The notes beneath the pieces are model-generated. The model did not search any database. It had not been told where the DNA came from and saw nothing but the letters and a program-made list of their open reading frames with translations. Positions 55,262 to 62,671 of a DNA stretch of 64,000 nt are shown one piece after another. Both the position numbers and the translations under genes were made by a program. Source of the DNA: Bacteroidales bacterium (lineage in GTDB: Bacteria > Bacteroidota > Bacteroidia > Bacteroidales > F082); assembly GCA_017477425.1 (NCBI GenBank), contig JAFUVT010000030.1, positions 62,001-126,000 of the forward strand, given 5' to 3'. Positions within the stretch are counted from its first letter, which is position 1. Each line of letters begins with the position of its first letter.

Positions 55262-55274
55262 GATGTTTGCTTTT

Positions 55275-55445
55275 TTACTTCTTTTTTCGCCCCGACTTCT
55301 TCAATGCCTCAGCGATGATCCATTGCAGCTGCCCGTTGACGGAGCGGAATTCGTCGGCAGCCCATTTCTCCACGGCCTCCATCGTCTCGGCGTCCACGCG
55401 GAGCAGGAAGGTCTTGGTGTTCGTATTTTCTTTTTCTTTGGCCAT
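55275..55445 (-). CDS. Arc-type ribbon-helix-helix DNA-binding protein
   Basis: 56 aa, read directly on the minus strand. MAKEKENTNTKTFLLRVDAE is followed by TMEAVEKWAADEFRSVNGQL and QWIIAEALKKSGRKKK. A beta-strand with alternating residues (TFLLRV), helix 1 and helix 2 ending in a basic tail are the Arc repressor arrangement. Two bases from the preceding gene. Arc-type genes accompany SPFH genes in other Bacteroidales as I recall; here it may regulate the operon. Confidence 0.82.
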   Translation of the reverse strand: MAKEKENTNTKTFLLRVDAETMEAVEKWAADEFRSVNGQLQWIIAEALKKSGRKKK

Positions 55446-55447
55446 TC

Positions 55448-56302
55448 TTATCCCCTCTCTTTTTTTGACGCGGGCCCTTCGACAAGCTCAGGGACCCTTA
55501 ACTTTATCAGGAAAGCGAAGGCCGTTGAGCCTGTCGAAACGCCGTTCCGAAGTCTCGCGTCTATCGCTTTAAACAGCGACAGCGTCTCTTCTTCGCTCGC
55601 GCCATTGAAATAATAAAGGTTGTCCGTCGTGCGAATCTCGATGTAAGGCGGCATTTTGTGGCGGACGAACAGCATACAGTTTTCGTCATTTTCTAAGAGG
55701 AAATGGCCTTTGGAATACTTGCCCGTGCTGGAGCCATTGGTGCGCATCTTGATAGGCGGCAGCTGCTCCAAAACTTTCACTGAAACGATGTCGGCGAAGG
55801 GGATTTCCCTGCCATACATGCCCGAAATCTTGACCGACTCCTCGCCCACCGTAATCCGCTGCGGACGGCTGCTCATGGCAAGAATGACCGCGACAAAGAC
55901 CATCGACAAACCAAGAATGACCAAAGTCCACTTGGCAGGCCGTTCAAGCCTCGGGCCGTAAACGCCTTCGCCCGTCTTGTCGCGCCCGAATCCGTTGTAT
56001 TTCTTCATGACAATGATGATCGGAATTATCATGATCAAGACCGAACCCGGAAACAGCCAAGAAGCCACTTCCAGGTCAATCACATTGAAAATACGAAAGA
56101 CATCCGCAACGATAATCAGCAGCCCCATGATGGTGAGGATGATGGCTGTTGCCCGCTTCAGGCCGTTGATGTCCACGAGGGCTTTGCGTTCGGGCGACAT
56201 GCTGCCGTAGGGATTAATCATGTTCGGGAAGCGGTAGCAGAGCCACCCCATCACAATCAGCAGTATGCCCGTTCCAATAATCAAATAATCAAAGAGTTCC
56301 AT
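55448..56302 (-). CDS. Membrane protein, DUF3784/PH-like, with repeat-derived C-terminus
   Basis: 284 aa. Four hydrophobic helices (YLIIGTGILLIVMGWLCY; TAIILTIMGLLIIVADV; WLFPGSVLIMIIPIIIV; TLVILGLSMVFVAVILAM), then a bacterial PH-like strand domain (VKISGMYGREIPFADIVSVKVLEQLPP). The last 20 or so residues (VPELVEGPASKKERG and before) are encoded by the REP element at 55475. Start taken at ATG 56302; a TTG three codons earlier overlaps the previous stop. Confidence 0.72.
   Translation of the reverse strand: MELFDYLIIGTGILLIVMGWLCYRFPNMINPYGSMSPERKALVDINGLKRATAIILTIMGLLIIVADVFRIFNVIDLEVASWLFPGSVLIMIIPIIIVMKKYNGFGRDKTGEGVYGPRLERPAKWTLVILGLSMVFVAVILAMSSRPQRITVGEESVKISGMYGREIPFADIVSVKVLEQLPPIKMRTNGSSTGKYSKGHFLLENDENCMLFVRHKMPPYIEIRTTDNLYYFNGASEEETLSLFKAIDARLRNGVSTGSTAFAFLIKLRVPELVEGPASKKERG
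55475..55538. repeat. REP-like repeat inside a coding region
   Basis: CCTTCGACAAGCTCAGGGAC and, inverted, TTGAGCCTGTCGAA. Shares its core with the repeat at 18531-18596. It lies in frame and supplies the C-terminal residues of the gene at 55448. Confidence 0.8.
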
Positions 56303-56307
56303 AGTAT

Positions 56308-57069
56308 TCAATTTACAAATTTATCTCCAATTTTAACTTTCAGTTCTTCAATCAGTTGCTCCGTCTCACTCGTCGTTTTTCGGTTGACGAGAAAGAGACC
56401 GGCATAGGTGTAGAATTCCAAATAAGGCGCTTCTTTGCCCAACAGGTAAAACGTGACATCGGAACCGTCCTTCAGGCGGAACACACCTTTCTTGGCCGTT
56501 CCAAAACCATATCCCGACCTACAATATTTGGTTTTGGGAAGTTCATCGACAACCCTCACGGAATCAATGCCTTGGTAATGGATTGTCCGCCCATAATCGC
56601 CTTCGATGGAGAGCATTTCAGGCAAGACCTCCACCTTGCTTTTCTTGTATGATATTGACCAATCTATCACCACGCCAAAAAACACCACGGCAAACATTAC
56701 CCATTTCCAAGCCTCGATTCTGCCCGTGACCCTTTGCTTGGCATACAAGAACAAGACGCCTGAAACAATGCCAGCAAAGAGCATAAAATAGATGACATTG
56801 ATGCCAAAAGCAAATCCTATCAAGGCGGGAAGGATGAACAATGCGCCCGTTATAAGAAAGTTGATGAAGTAAAGGTGCTGCAATTCAGGGTTTTCTGCCA
56901 ATTCCTCATAATACTTGGCCTTCCATCCTTTCGCCGAAAACGGTTCCCGCCACCAAAGCGAAGCGAGTCGAAAAGGCTTCCGAATGCACACTCTATCAGG
57001 GACATATCTGATGCGGAACGCATTAAGAATCATAAAAATGCCTATTACAATACTAAGGAGATTGCTCAT
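56308..57069 (-). CDS. Membrane protein with PH-like domain
   Basis: 253 aa. Hydrophobic helices at the N-terminus and middle (LLSIVIGIFMILNAF; FINFLITGALFILPALIGFAFGINVIYFMLFAGI; WVMFAVVFFGVVIDW), then a PH-like C-terminal domain (LSIEGDYGRTIHYQGIDSVRVVDELPKTKYCRSG) parallel to that of the gene at 55448 (shared GxYGRxIxxxxIxSVxVxxxLP). Paralogous pair. Confidence 0.7.
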   Translation of the reverse strand: MSNLLSIVIGIFMILNAFRIRYVPDRVCIRKPFRLASLWWREPFSAKGWKAKYYEELAENPELQHLYFINFLITGALFILPALIGFAFGINVIYFMLFAGIVSGVLFLYAKQRVTGRIEAWKWVMFAVVFFGVVIDWSISYKKSKVEVLPEMLSIEGDYGRTIHYQGIDSVRVVDELPKTKYCRSGYGFGTAKKGVFRLKDGSDVTFYLLGKEAPYLEFYTYAGLFLVNRKTTSETEQLIEELKVKIGDKFVN

Positions 57070-57108
57070 TTTTGTCTTTATTTTTTCACCAATATAAAAA
57101 CTATCTAT

Positions 57109-57495
57109 TTAATTTACAACCAGATAAACCACAGTCGCCACAAGCCCGACTGCAAAAGTAACCATTCCCGCCTTACTGAACTCACCAATAAAACGCCATT
57201 TGGCAATGACCAACACCAAGCAAAAGACACATCCAGCAATCAGCATCGAAAGAATATCTTTCATGCCAAAAAAGAATTGGAGCGACGCTGCCATCGCCCA
57301 AGAGAGGCCAGTGGTCAAGTAATTGGTCATAAGGAATTTCTGCATTCCAGCCTCGTATTCTGGTCCGCGTTGCTCTTCCATTACCCTTCTCATTCCACGA
57401 TCTTTCTCTGGATGCCGCTTCACACGGATGGCAAACCACACCGGAACGCCTATCACGATGAGCAAAAAGACGACTAACAGGATTATACCAGTCAT
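57109..57495 (-). CDS. Small membrane protein
   Basis: 128 aa. Helices IILLVVFLLIVIGVPVWFAI, FLMTNYLTTGLSWAMAASLQFFFG, ILSMLIAGCVFCLVLVI and GMVTFAVGLVATVVYLVV. No named family; probably DUF3784-related. Six bases after the gene at 57502. Confidence 0.65.
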   Translation of the reverse strand: MTGIILLVVFLLIVIGVPVWFAIRVKRHPEKDRGMRRVMEEQRGPEYEAGMQKFLMTNYLTTGLSWAMAASLQFFFGMKDILSMLIAGCVFCLVLVIAKWRFIGEFSKAGMVTFAVGLVATVVYLVVN

Positions 57496-57501
57496 GTTTG
57501 T

Positions 57502-57894
57502 TTAGTTTAAGGTAATCATCCAATAATAAATGCTTAATCCAATCAACGCCAAGGAAAGAAACATCATCAGTGCAAAGCCAATCCTACTGAACCTTTCGTT
57601 GGAGCTGAGCAAAATTTTCCATAGCATGAGCAGCATCACCACCGTGGCCGCCACGGCAATGGTAATGGCAAGGGCACTCTTGACGGCTTGGAACTGCGGG
57701 ACGCAAGTTGCCACGCCAATCAGAATGAACATGATGCCATAAATCAGCAACGCAAAGAACATAAACCTTTGTCGGTCAGGGGCAATAACACCTTTGTAAT
57801 TCCGATAAATCAACTCGGGACGGAATTTCCCGAAAATTGCCATGCCGATGGCGATGATGCCGATGGCAAGAAATGTGATGAAATCTTTGTCCAT
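57502..57894 (-). CDS. Small membrane protein
   Basis: 130 aa. Four helices (FITFLAIGIIAIGMAIFG; FMFFALLIYGIMFILIGVATC; ALAITIAVAATVVMLLMLW; FALMMFLSLALIGLSIYYWMI). Contains RPELIYRNYKGVIAPDRQRF, like the PHPY-motif loop after the first helix of the neighbouring membrane proteins. Start at ATG 57894; the longer frame begins in the palindrome region. Confidence 0.65.
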   Translation of the reverse strand: MDKDFITFLAIGIIAIGMAIFGKFRPELIYRNYKGVIAPDRQRFMFFALLIYGIMFILIGVATCVPQFQAVKSALAITIAVAATVVMLLMLWKILLSSNERFSRIGFALMMFLSLALIGLSIYYWMITLN

Positions 57895-57918
57895 TTTCAG
57901 ATGTTTTTTGTTGGCAAT

Positions 57919-57946
57919 GTAGAGACGCAAAATTTTGCGTCTCTAC
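57919..57946. repeat. Perfect 28-bp palindrome
   Basis: Two 14-base arms: GTAGAGACGCAAAA and its exact complement. No loop. It lies between the SPFH gene and the membrane-protein genes and may attenuate transcription between them. Confidence 0.85.
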
Positions 57947-57956
57947 CGATCCAATA

Positions 57957-58898
57957 TTAATACAACGACCCTGTATTGACCACCGGTTGTGCCGATTCGT
58001 CGGCGCAGAGCACCACCATCAGGTTGCTTACCATGGCGGCCTTGCGTTCCTCGTCCAGCTCGACGACGCTGTCTTCCTTCAGCTTGTCCAAGGCCATCTT
58101 GACCATCGAGACGGCGCCTTCCACGATCTTCTCACGGGCCGAGATGATGGCGGCAGCCTGCTGACGGCGCAGCATCACGGCGGCGATTTCAGGCGAATAG
58201 GCCAGATAATTGATGCGCGCTTCCAGCACTTCGAGGCCCGACATCGTCAGTCTTTCGTTCAGCTTGGCCAGCAGCACATCGTTGATTTCCTTGCCGCCAG
58301 CGCGAAGGGTCAGTTCGTCATTGCCAGCTTCGTTTTCGTCGTAGGCATACATGCCCGCCACCTCGCGCAAGGCAGCGTCGCTTTGCACTTTGATAAAGCT
58401 CTCGAAGGCACGCATACGGTTGCCCACCGTCACGGGAGCCGTGCCCGAGCCGCCACCGGCCATCGTCTGCGAGTCGATTTCGAACATGGCCTTGTAGGTG
58501 TCCTTCAGGCGCCACACCAGAATTTGGCCAATCATAATCGGGTTGCCCGTCTTATCGTTCACCTTGATGTTGTCGGGGTTGAGGTTGCGGGCGCGAAGCG
58601 AGACCTTCTTGGAGGTCATCAGGAAGTTGACCCAGTGGAAGCCCGTCTTGGTGAAGGTGCCACGGTAGTTGCCGAAAAACAGCATCACCATGGCCTCGTT
58701 CGGCTCCAGCTTGCGGAAGCCGATGGGCAGGATGCAGGCCAGCAGCAGGCCGATGATTGCCCACACTGGCGTTGCCAATTGTTCGTTTGCGAAGGCTACC
58801 AGGCCCCAGATGCTCAGTGCCACGATGGCGATTTCGATGAATAATGCGACGAATCCGTTCATCGCAAGTCCCTTGAATTCAAATTCTTTTGTTTTCAT
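57957..58898 (-). CDS. SPFH/band-7 domain membrane protein
   Basis: 313 aa. Two N-terminal membrane segments (GFVALFIEIAIVALSIWGLVAF; WAIIGLLLACILPIGF), then the SPFH domain (EPNEAMVMLFFGNYRGTFTKTGFHWVNFL ... LNPDNIKVNDKTGNPI) and a helical tail with MLRRQQAAAIISAREKIVEGAVSMV. Flotillin-like; forms membrane scaffolds. First gene of the operon; ATG 58898 is the start, with its promoter at 58932. Confidence 0.9.
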   Translation of the reverse strand: MKTKEFEFKGLAMNGFVALFIEIAIVALSIWGLVAFANEQLATPVWAIIGLLLACILPIGFRKLEPNEAMVMLFFGNYRGTFTKTGFHWVNFLMTSKKVSLRARNLNPDNIKVNDKTGNPIMIGQILVWRLKDTYKAMFEIDSQTMAGGGSGTAPVTVGNRMRAFESFIKVQSDAALREVAGMYAYDENEAGNDELTLRAGGKEINDVLLAKLNERLTMSGLEVLEARINYLAYSPEIAAVMLRRQQAAAIISAREKIVEGAVSMVKMALDKLKEDSVVELDEERKAAMVSNLMVVLCADESAQPVVNTGSLY

Positions 58899-58931
58899 AA
58901 GTGATATTATTTTGATATTATTTTGATGCCG

Positions 58932-58939
58932 CAAAGATA
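58932..58939 (-). promoter_or_regulatory. -7 box of SPFH operon (TATCTTTG)
   Basis: Minus-strand TAnnTTTG match 33 bases before the ATG. Confidence 0.6.
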
Positions 58940-59003
58940 CGATTAATTTGGAACATGCAAGAAAAAAATGCATTTTTTTCAAAAAAATTCCGTTTTTATG
59001 CAC

Positions 59004-59011
59004 TATTTTTG
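59004..59011 (+). promoter_or_regulatory. -7 box (TATTTTTG) of M48 gene
   Basis: Matches TAnnTTTG 38 bases before the ATG; divergent from the SPFH promoter. Confidence 0.5.
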
Positions 59012-59049
59012 CAGGGTTAATTTGAAGTTAAACATTAAACTTGTTCAAT

Positions 59050-59985
59050 ATGAAGAAATTAGCATTAATTGGTGCAATGGTTGTCACGATGATGACAAGT
59101 TGCACCTCCCTGAAGGTAGTCGATTCCAACGCCGCCTTGAATGCTGGTGCCGCTGCAGTGCAAGCCCTCACCATTAGCGACTCGCAGATTAAGGAACTCT
59201 GCAGCCAGTACATGGTGGAATCCGACGGACAGAACACCATCCTGCCTGCCGACAACAGCTACACGCAACGCCTCGACCGCATCATGGCCAAGTTCCACAA
59301 CATTGGCGACTTGAACCTGAACTACAAGGTTTACCAATCGAACACGGTCAACGCCTTTGCCAGCGGCGACGGCAGCGTGCGCGTCTACACTGGATTGATG
59401 GACGTCATGAACGACGACGAAGTGTTTGCCGTCATCGGTCACGAATTGGGACACCTTATTAATAAAGACGTGCGCGACGCCTACCGTGCCGCCTATCTCG
59501 TAGTGGCCGCCCGTTACGGCATTGCCGCTGTCAACACCACGGCTGGTGCGCTTTCAACGGGTTTCCTTGGCGACATCGGGCAACAGTTGGCCAGCAACGC
59601 CTATTCGCGCAAGCAGGAGACCCAAGCCGACGAAACGGCATTCCAGTTCTGCATCAAGAACGGCGTCGACCCGTATGCCATGTACCACGCATTGAATGTG
59701 CTGGTCAGCCTTGAAGGCAACAGCAGTTCTTCGAGCAGAATAGCCGAACTGATGTCAACCCACCCCAACACCAGCAAGCGCGCCGCCCACATCAAGGAGA
59801 TGGCCGAAGCGGCAGGCTACAAGATGACCACGCCAAGCCAAAACACAGGCAGTGGCAATTCAACTGGCTCCTCACCCAAAACCACGGTGAAACCGAAAAC
59901 CGGCACCAACAGCAACAACAATAGCGGCTCGGGCAGCAACAACAATAGTGGTGGCGGCAAGACTATCAAAGTGGGGAAAAACTAA
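59050..59985 (+). CDS. M48 family zinc metalloprotease, lipoprotein
   Basis: 311 aa. Lipoprotein signal (LIGAMVVTMMTSC), zinc motif HELGH with His131, Glu132, His135, third ligand Glu in QETQADETA. The C-terminal 60 residues are a Ser/Gly/Asn-rich low-complexity tail (NNNSGSGSNNNSGGGK). Family members act in envelope quality control. Start at ATG 59050, not the TTG at 59041. Confidence 0.93.
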   Translation: MKKLALIGAMVVTMMTSCTSLKVVDSNAALNAGAAAVQALTISDSQIKELCSQYMVESDGQNTILPADNSYTQRLDRIMAKFHNIGDLNLNYKVYQSNTVNAFASGDGSVRVYTGLMDVMNDDEVFAVIGHELGHLINKDVRDAYRAAYLVVAARYGIAAVNTTAGALSTGFLGDIGQQLASNAYSRKQETQADETAFQFCIKNGVDPYAMYHALNVLVSLEGNSSSSSRIAELMSTHPNTSKRAAHIKEMAEAAGYKMTTPSQNTGSGNSTGSSPKTTVKPKTGTNSNNNSGSGSNNNSGGGKTIKVGKN

Positions 59986-60007
59986 CTTGATTGGTTCCCT
60001 TAACGAC

Positions 60008-60042
60008 AAAATGCGGAAATGGTTTTCATTTTCGCATTTTTT
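60008..60042. terminator. Bidirectional terminator
   Basis: AAAATGCGGAAATG / CATTTTCGCATTTT stem with one mismatch, T run to the right. Ends M48 and the convergent response regulator. Confidence 0.75.
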
Positions 60043-60652
60043 ATATCAGATGCTGTTCAATTGCGGTGCGTACCAGCGAAGTGCTGTTGTTGCAACCCAA
60101 TTTCTGCCGTATGTTTTTGGTGTAGCTGTGCACCGTTTCAAAGCTAAGGCAAAGCTTGTCGGCGATTGCCTTCATCGTCAAACCTTCAGACATCAAGCGG
60201 AGGACTTCGCGCTCACGCAACGTCAGCATGGGTTTCGCATCCACAGTTTGGGCAAGGATTTGTCGGGCCTCCTCACAAAGATAGGAACCTCCCGCCGCAA
60301 CATGATTAATGGCACGCAACAGCTCATCAGTGCTGACGTTCTTGAACAAATACCCTTTGGCTCCAGCCCGCATTGCGCGTTGGATCACCGAAACATCGGC
60401 AAACATGGTCAACATGATGAAATGCGTTTGAGGACTCTGCGTCTGCAATTCGGGTATGGCGTCAATGCCGTCAAAATCAGGGAAAGCCACGTCGAGCAAT
60501 ACGATTTGAGGCTTTAGTTCGGCCAACCTTGCAGAGGCATCCTTTAAAGTCGAACAAATTGCAACAATTTGATTGTCGGAGTTTTCAACAATCAATTTTT
60601 CCAATCCTTCAGCCACTATGCGGTGGTCTTCAACAATCATCAAGCTAATCAT
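60041..60652 (-). CDS. Response regulator, NarL/LuxR type
   Basis: 203 aa. Receiver domain: ISLMIVEDHRIVAEGL, phospho-acceptor Asp in IVLLDVAFPDF, conserved Thr/Lys region (MLTMF ... GAKGYLFKNVS). LuxR-type HTH at the C-terminus (LTLREREVLRLMSEGLTMKAIADKL). Overlaps the sensor kinase gene by 8 bases. Confidence 0.94.
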   Translation of the reverse strand: MISLMIVEDHRIVAEGLEKLIVENSDNQIVAICSTLKDASARLAELKPQIVLLDVAFPDFDGIDAIPELQTQSPQTHFIMLTMFADVSVIQRAMRAGAKGYLFKNVSTDELLRAINHVAAGGSYLCEEARQILAQTVDAKPMLTLREREVLRLMSEGLTMKAIADKLCLSFETVHSYTKNIRQKLGCNNSTSLVRTAIEQHLI

Positions 60653-62537
60653 CCTTTCTGTCGTTTTTGAATACTATATTGATTTCGCAGCCTTCATCTG
60701 GCTTGGCATAGACATCCATTAATCCACCAATGGTCTCAACCCTTTCACGAATGCCACGCAAACCAGTGCATCCGTGGGCATCCAAATCAATCAAGCCATT
60801 GCCATCATCACTCACATTGATTGTCGTATTTTCTTGGTCTACAATCATTTGAACCTGCACATGGTCGGCATCCGCACTTTTTACGGCATTGTTGACCAAT
60901 TCATGAACGATGCAATATGCAATTTCTTCATTCTCAATATGTTTCTCGTCACCGATAAAAGAGAAACCGACCTTTTTCATGGTCATGCAATAGTCGCGTA
61001 AGGCTGTTCGCAATCCATAGCGTTGTAGTGCGTCGGGCAAAAGATGGTGTGCCACATTGCGCATTTCGCGCATAGCTTCATCCGTCAGCTCGGCCGCTGT
61101 GCCATCGGCATCGCCAATGTTTTGCTTGATGGCCGTCAGCAAGCCGCCCATGCGGTCGTGGAGGTCGTGGGCAAGGCGGACGCGCTCGCTCAGCTCGCCG
61201 TCGAGCTTGGCTTTCACGACCGCCGTTTTCTTGCTTTGCCTCACGGCACGCCACAGAAGGAAAAACAAGAGAGCAAGCAGCAACAAAATGCAGCCGACCA
61301 AAACAGAACCCATTGCATACCAATGCTTTTCCCTTTTCAACTGCTCGATGGCGGCTTGTTTCTTCTCCGTCTCGTAGAGCACTTCCATTTGGGACAGGCT
61401 GGACTGGTAATTGGTCGTAGCGAATTGCTCCATGCCGTTGAAAACCGTGGTCACACATTCTTTAACTTTTTGAATATCACCAAGTTCGGCGTATATTTGT
61501 GTCAGATAGACATAGCTACCAAGGTCGTTGTAGGTGTCAGATTCGCCTGCATCGATGGCTTTCCACGCAAACTCCTCGGCCTTTTGCCATTGCTGACGCT
61601 CCATTGCCAATTCGCAGCAGGCGTTGTAGAGGTCGCCAACCGTCTCCGAGCCAACGTCATTGTTTATCAGCTCCGTAGCCTCGTTGACAAGGGCTTCGGC
61701 ACGGTCAAGGTCGTGGTAGTGTTTCTTCTGGATTCGCGCCAAAACCAGCAAGGTCACAATGTAATCCTCTCGTTCCTCCTCAACGTGACGGCTGTAGTAA
61801 TCGTAGCAAATTTGGGCCGATTCCTCAGCTTTTGTCAGGTCGCTGCCAAGGTACAATTTCGCCAAGCCTTTGTGCGGCATGGCCATCAGCAACGAATCAC
61901 CAGAAGCCTCGGCTGCGGCAACCGCCAACAAGTAAGTGCGCTCGGCTTCCTCGCCATTGCCCATGCTGCTATAAAGTTCACCGATGTTATAATAAAGGAT
62001 GGCCGTCGATTCCATCCAATGGTGCTTCTCGAAAATCGGCGCCGCCAGTTGGTAATAATGGATGGCCAAATGCGCCTTATCCTGCATGTTGTAGACATTG
62101 GCGATAGAGCCGTAAAGCGCGCTGAGGTTGTTGTCGATGTCCGATTCCTCGTAGCGTTTGTCGCCTTTCATCTGCTCGGTCACATTCAGGGCTTGGTCGA
62201 AATAGTCGAGAGCGGTTTCGTAATCGTCGCCACCGTATGAAATCAGCCCCAAAATTCTCAAGGCATCCACGCGGGCGTTCAAGGCGTTCATCTTGTAGGA
62301 CAAGTCCACGGCCTTGTGTGCATATTCGGCTGACCGTTTCCCGTCGGTCTGCAAATACCCCCACATCAGGTCGAGATAGGCGCGCATCAGTTGTTCGCCT
62401 CTGGGCGGGTTTTCGCTTTCCAGGACACGCTCCAACGAGTCCGTTTTGCGGTTGCGATGGTCGCCATATTGAGCCGATACATTTCCCGCCAGAAACAGCA
62501 ACAATAATAATAAGGTATCTGAAAACCGCCTTTTCAT
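60645..62537 (-). CDS. TPR-containing sensor histidine kinase, NarL/HPK7 type
   Basis: 630 aa. Signal peptide (TLLLLLLFLAGNVSAQ), periplasmic TPR repeats to about residue 390, one membrane helix (GSVLVGCILLLLALLFFLLW), HisKA_3 dimerisation domain with phospho-His in VRLAHDLHDRMGGLL, and HATPase (VHELVNNAVKSA; DDGNGL; GLRGIRERVE). Pairs with the overlapping response regulator. Start at ATG 62537; the longer frame crosses the promoter. Confidence 0.93.
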   Translation of the reverse strand: MKRRFSDTLLLLLLFLAGNVSAQYGDHRNRKTDSLERVLESENPPRGEQLMRAYLDLMWGYLQTDGKRSAEYAHKAVDLSYKMNALNARVDALRILGLISYGGDDYETALDYFDQALNVTEQMKGDKRYEESDIDNNLSALYGSIANVYNMQDKAHLAIHYYQLAAPIFEKHHWMESTAILYYNIGELYSSMGNGEEAERTYLLAVAAAEASGDSLLMAMPHKGLAKLYLGSDLTKAEESAQICYDYYSRHVEEEREDYIVTLLVLARIQKKHYHDLDRAEALVNEATELINNDVGSETVGDLYNACCELAMERQQWQKAEEFAWKAIDAGESDTYNDLGSYVYLTQIYAELGDIQKVKECVTTVFNGMEQFATTNYQSSLSQMEVLYETEKKQAAIEQLKREKHWYAMGSVLVGCILLLLALLFFLLWRAVRQSKKTAVVKAKLDGELSERVRLAHDLHDRMGGLLTAIKQNIGDADGTAAELTDEAMREMRNVAHHLLPDALQRYGLRTALRDYCMTMKKVGFSFIGDEKHIENEEIAYCIVHELVNNAVKSADADHVQVQMIVDQENTTINVSDDGNGLIDLDAHGCTGLRGIRERVETIGGLMDVYAKPDEGCEINIVFKNDRKDD

Positions 62538-62541
62538 AGTG

Positions 62542-62549
62542 CAAAAGTA
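62542..62549 (-). promoter_or_regulatory. -7 box (TACTTTTG) immediately before the sensor kinase
   Basis: Minus-strand TAnnTTTG match only 4 bases from the ATG, implying a leaderless or nearly leaderless mRNA. Confidence 0.5.
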
Positions 62550-62614
62550 GGGATTATTCGCCAAAATCAGACTACAAAATGTTCAATCGTAGCAAAATAC
62601 CCCCATTTGGGGAG

Positions 62615-62645
62615 TTGACGCGCATTGAATAAGGGGCTACTTTTG
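62615..62645 (+). promoter_or_regulatory. Promoter of the beta-helix lipoprotein gene
   Basis: TTG at 62615-62617, 20 bases, TACTTTTG at 62638-62645; good -33/-7 match. Confidence 0.7.
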
Positions 62646-62671
62646 CTCGTTCATACTAAAACTTTATCAAC

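Noticed and set aside
57987..58844. 285-aa open frame antisense to the SPFH gene
   Set aside because: His/Gln-rich shadow; the SPFH protein on the other strand has clear family motifs.
61044..62240. 398-aa open frame antisense to the sensor kinase
   Set aside because: The kinase reading has intact TPR, HisKA_3 and HATPase motifs; the antisense product has none.
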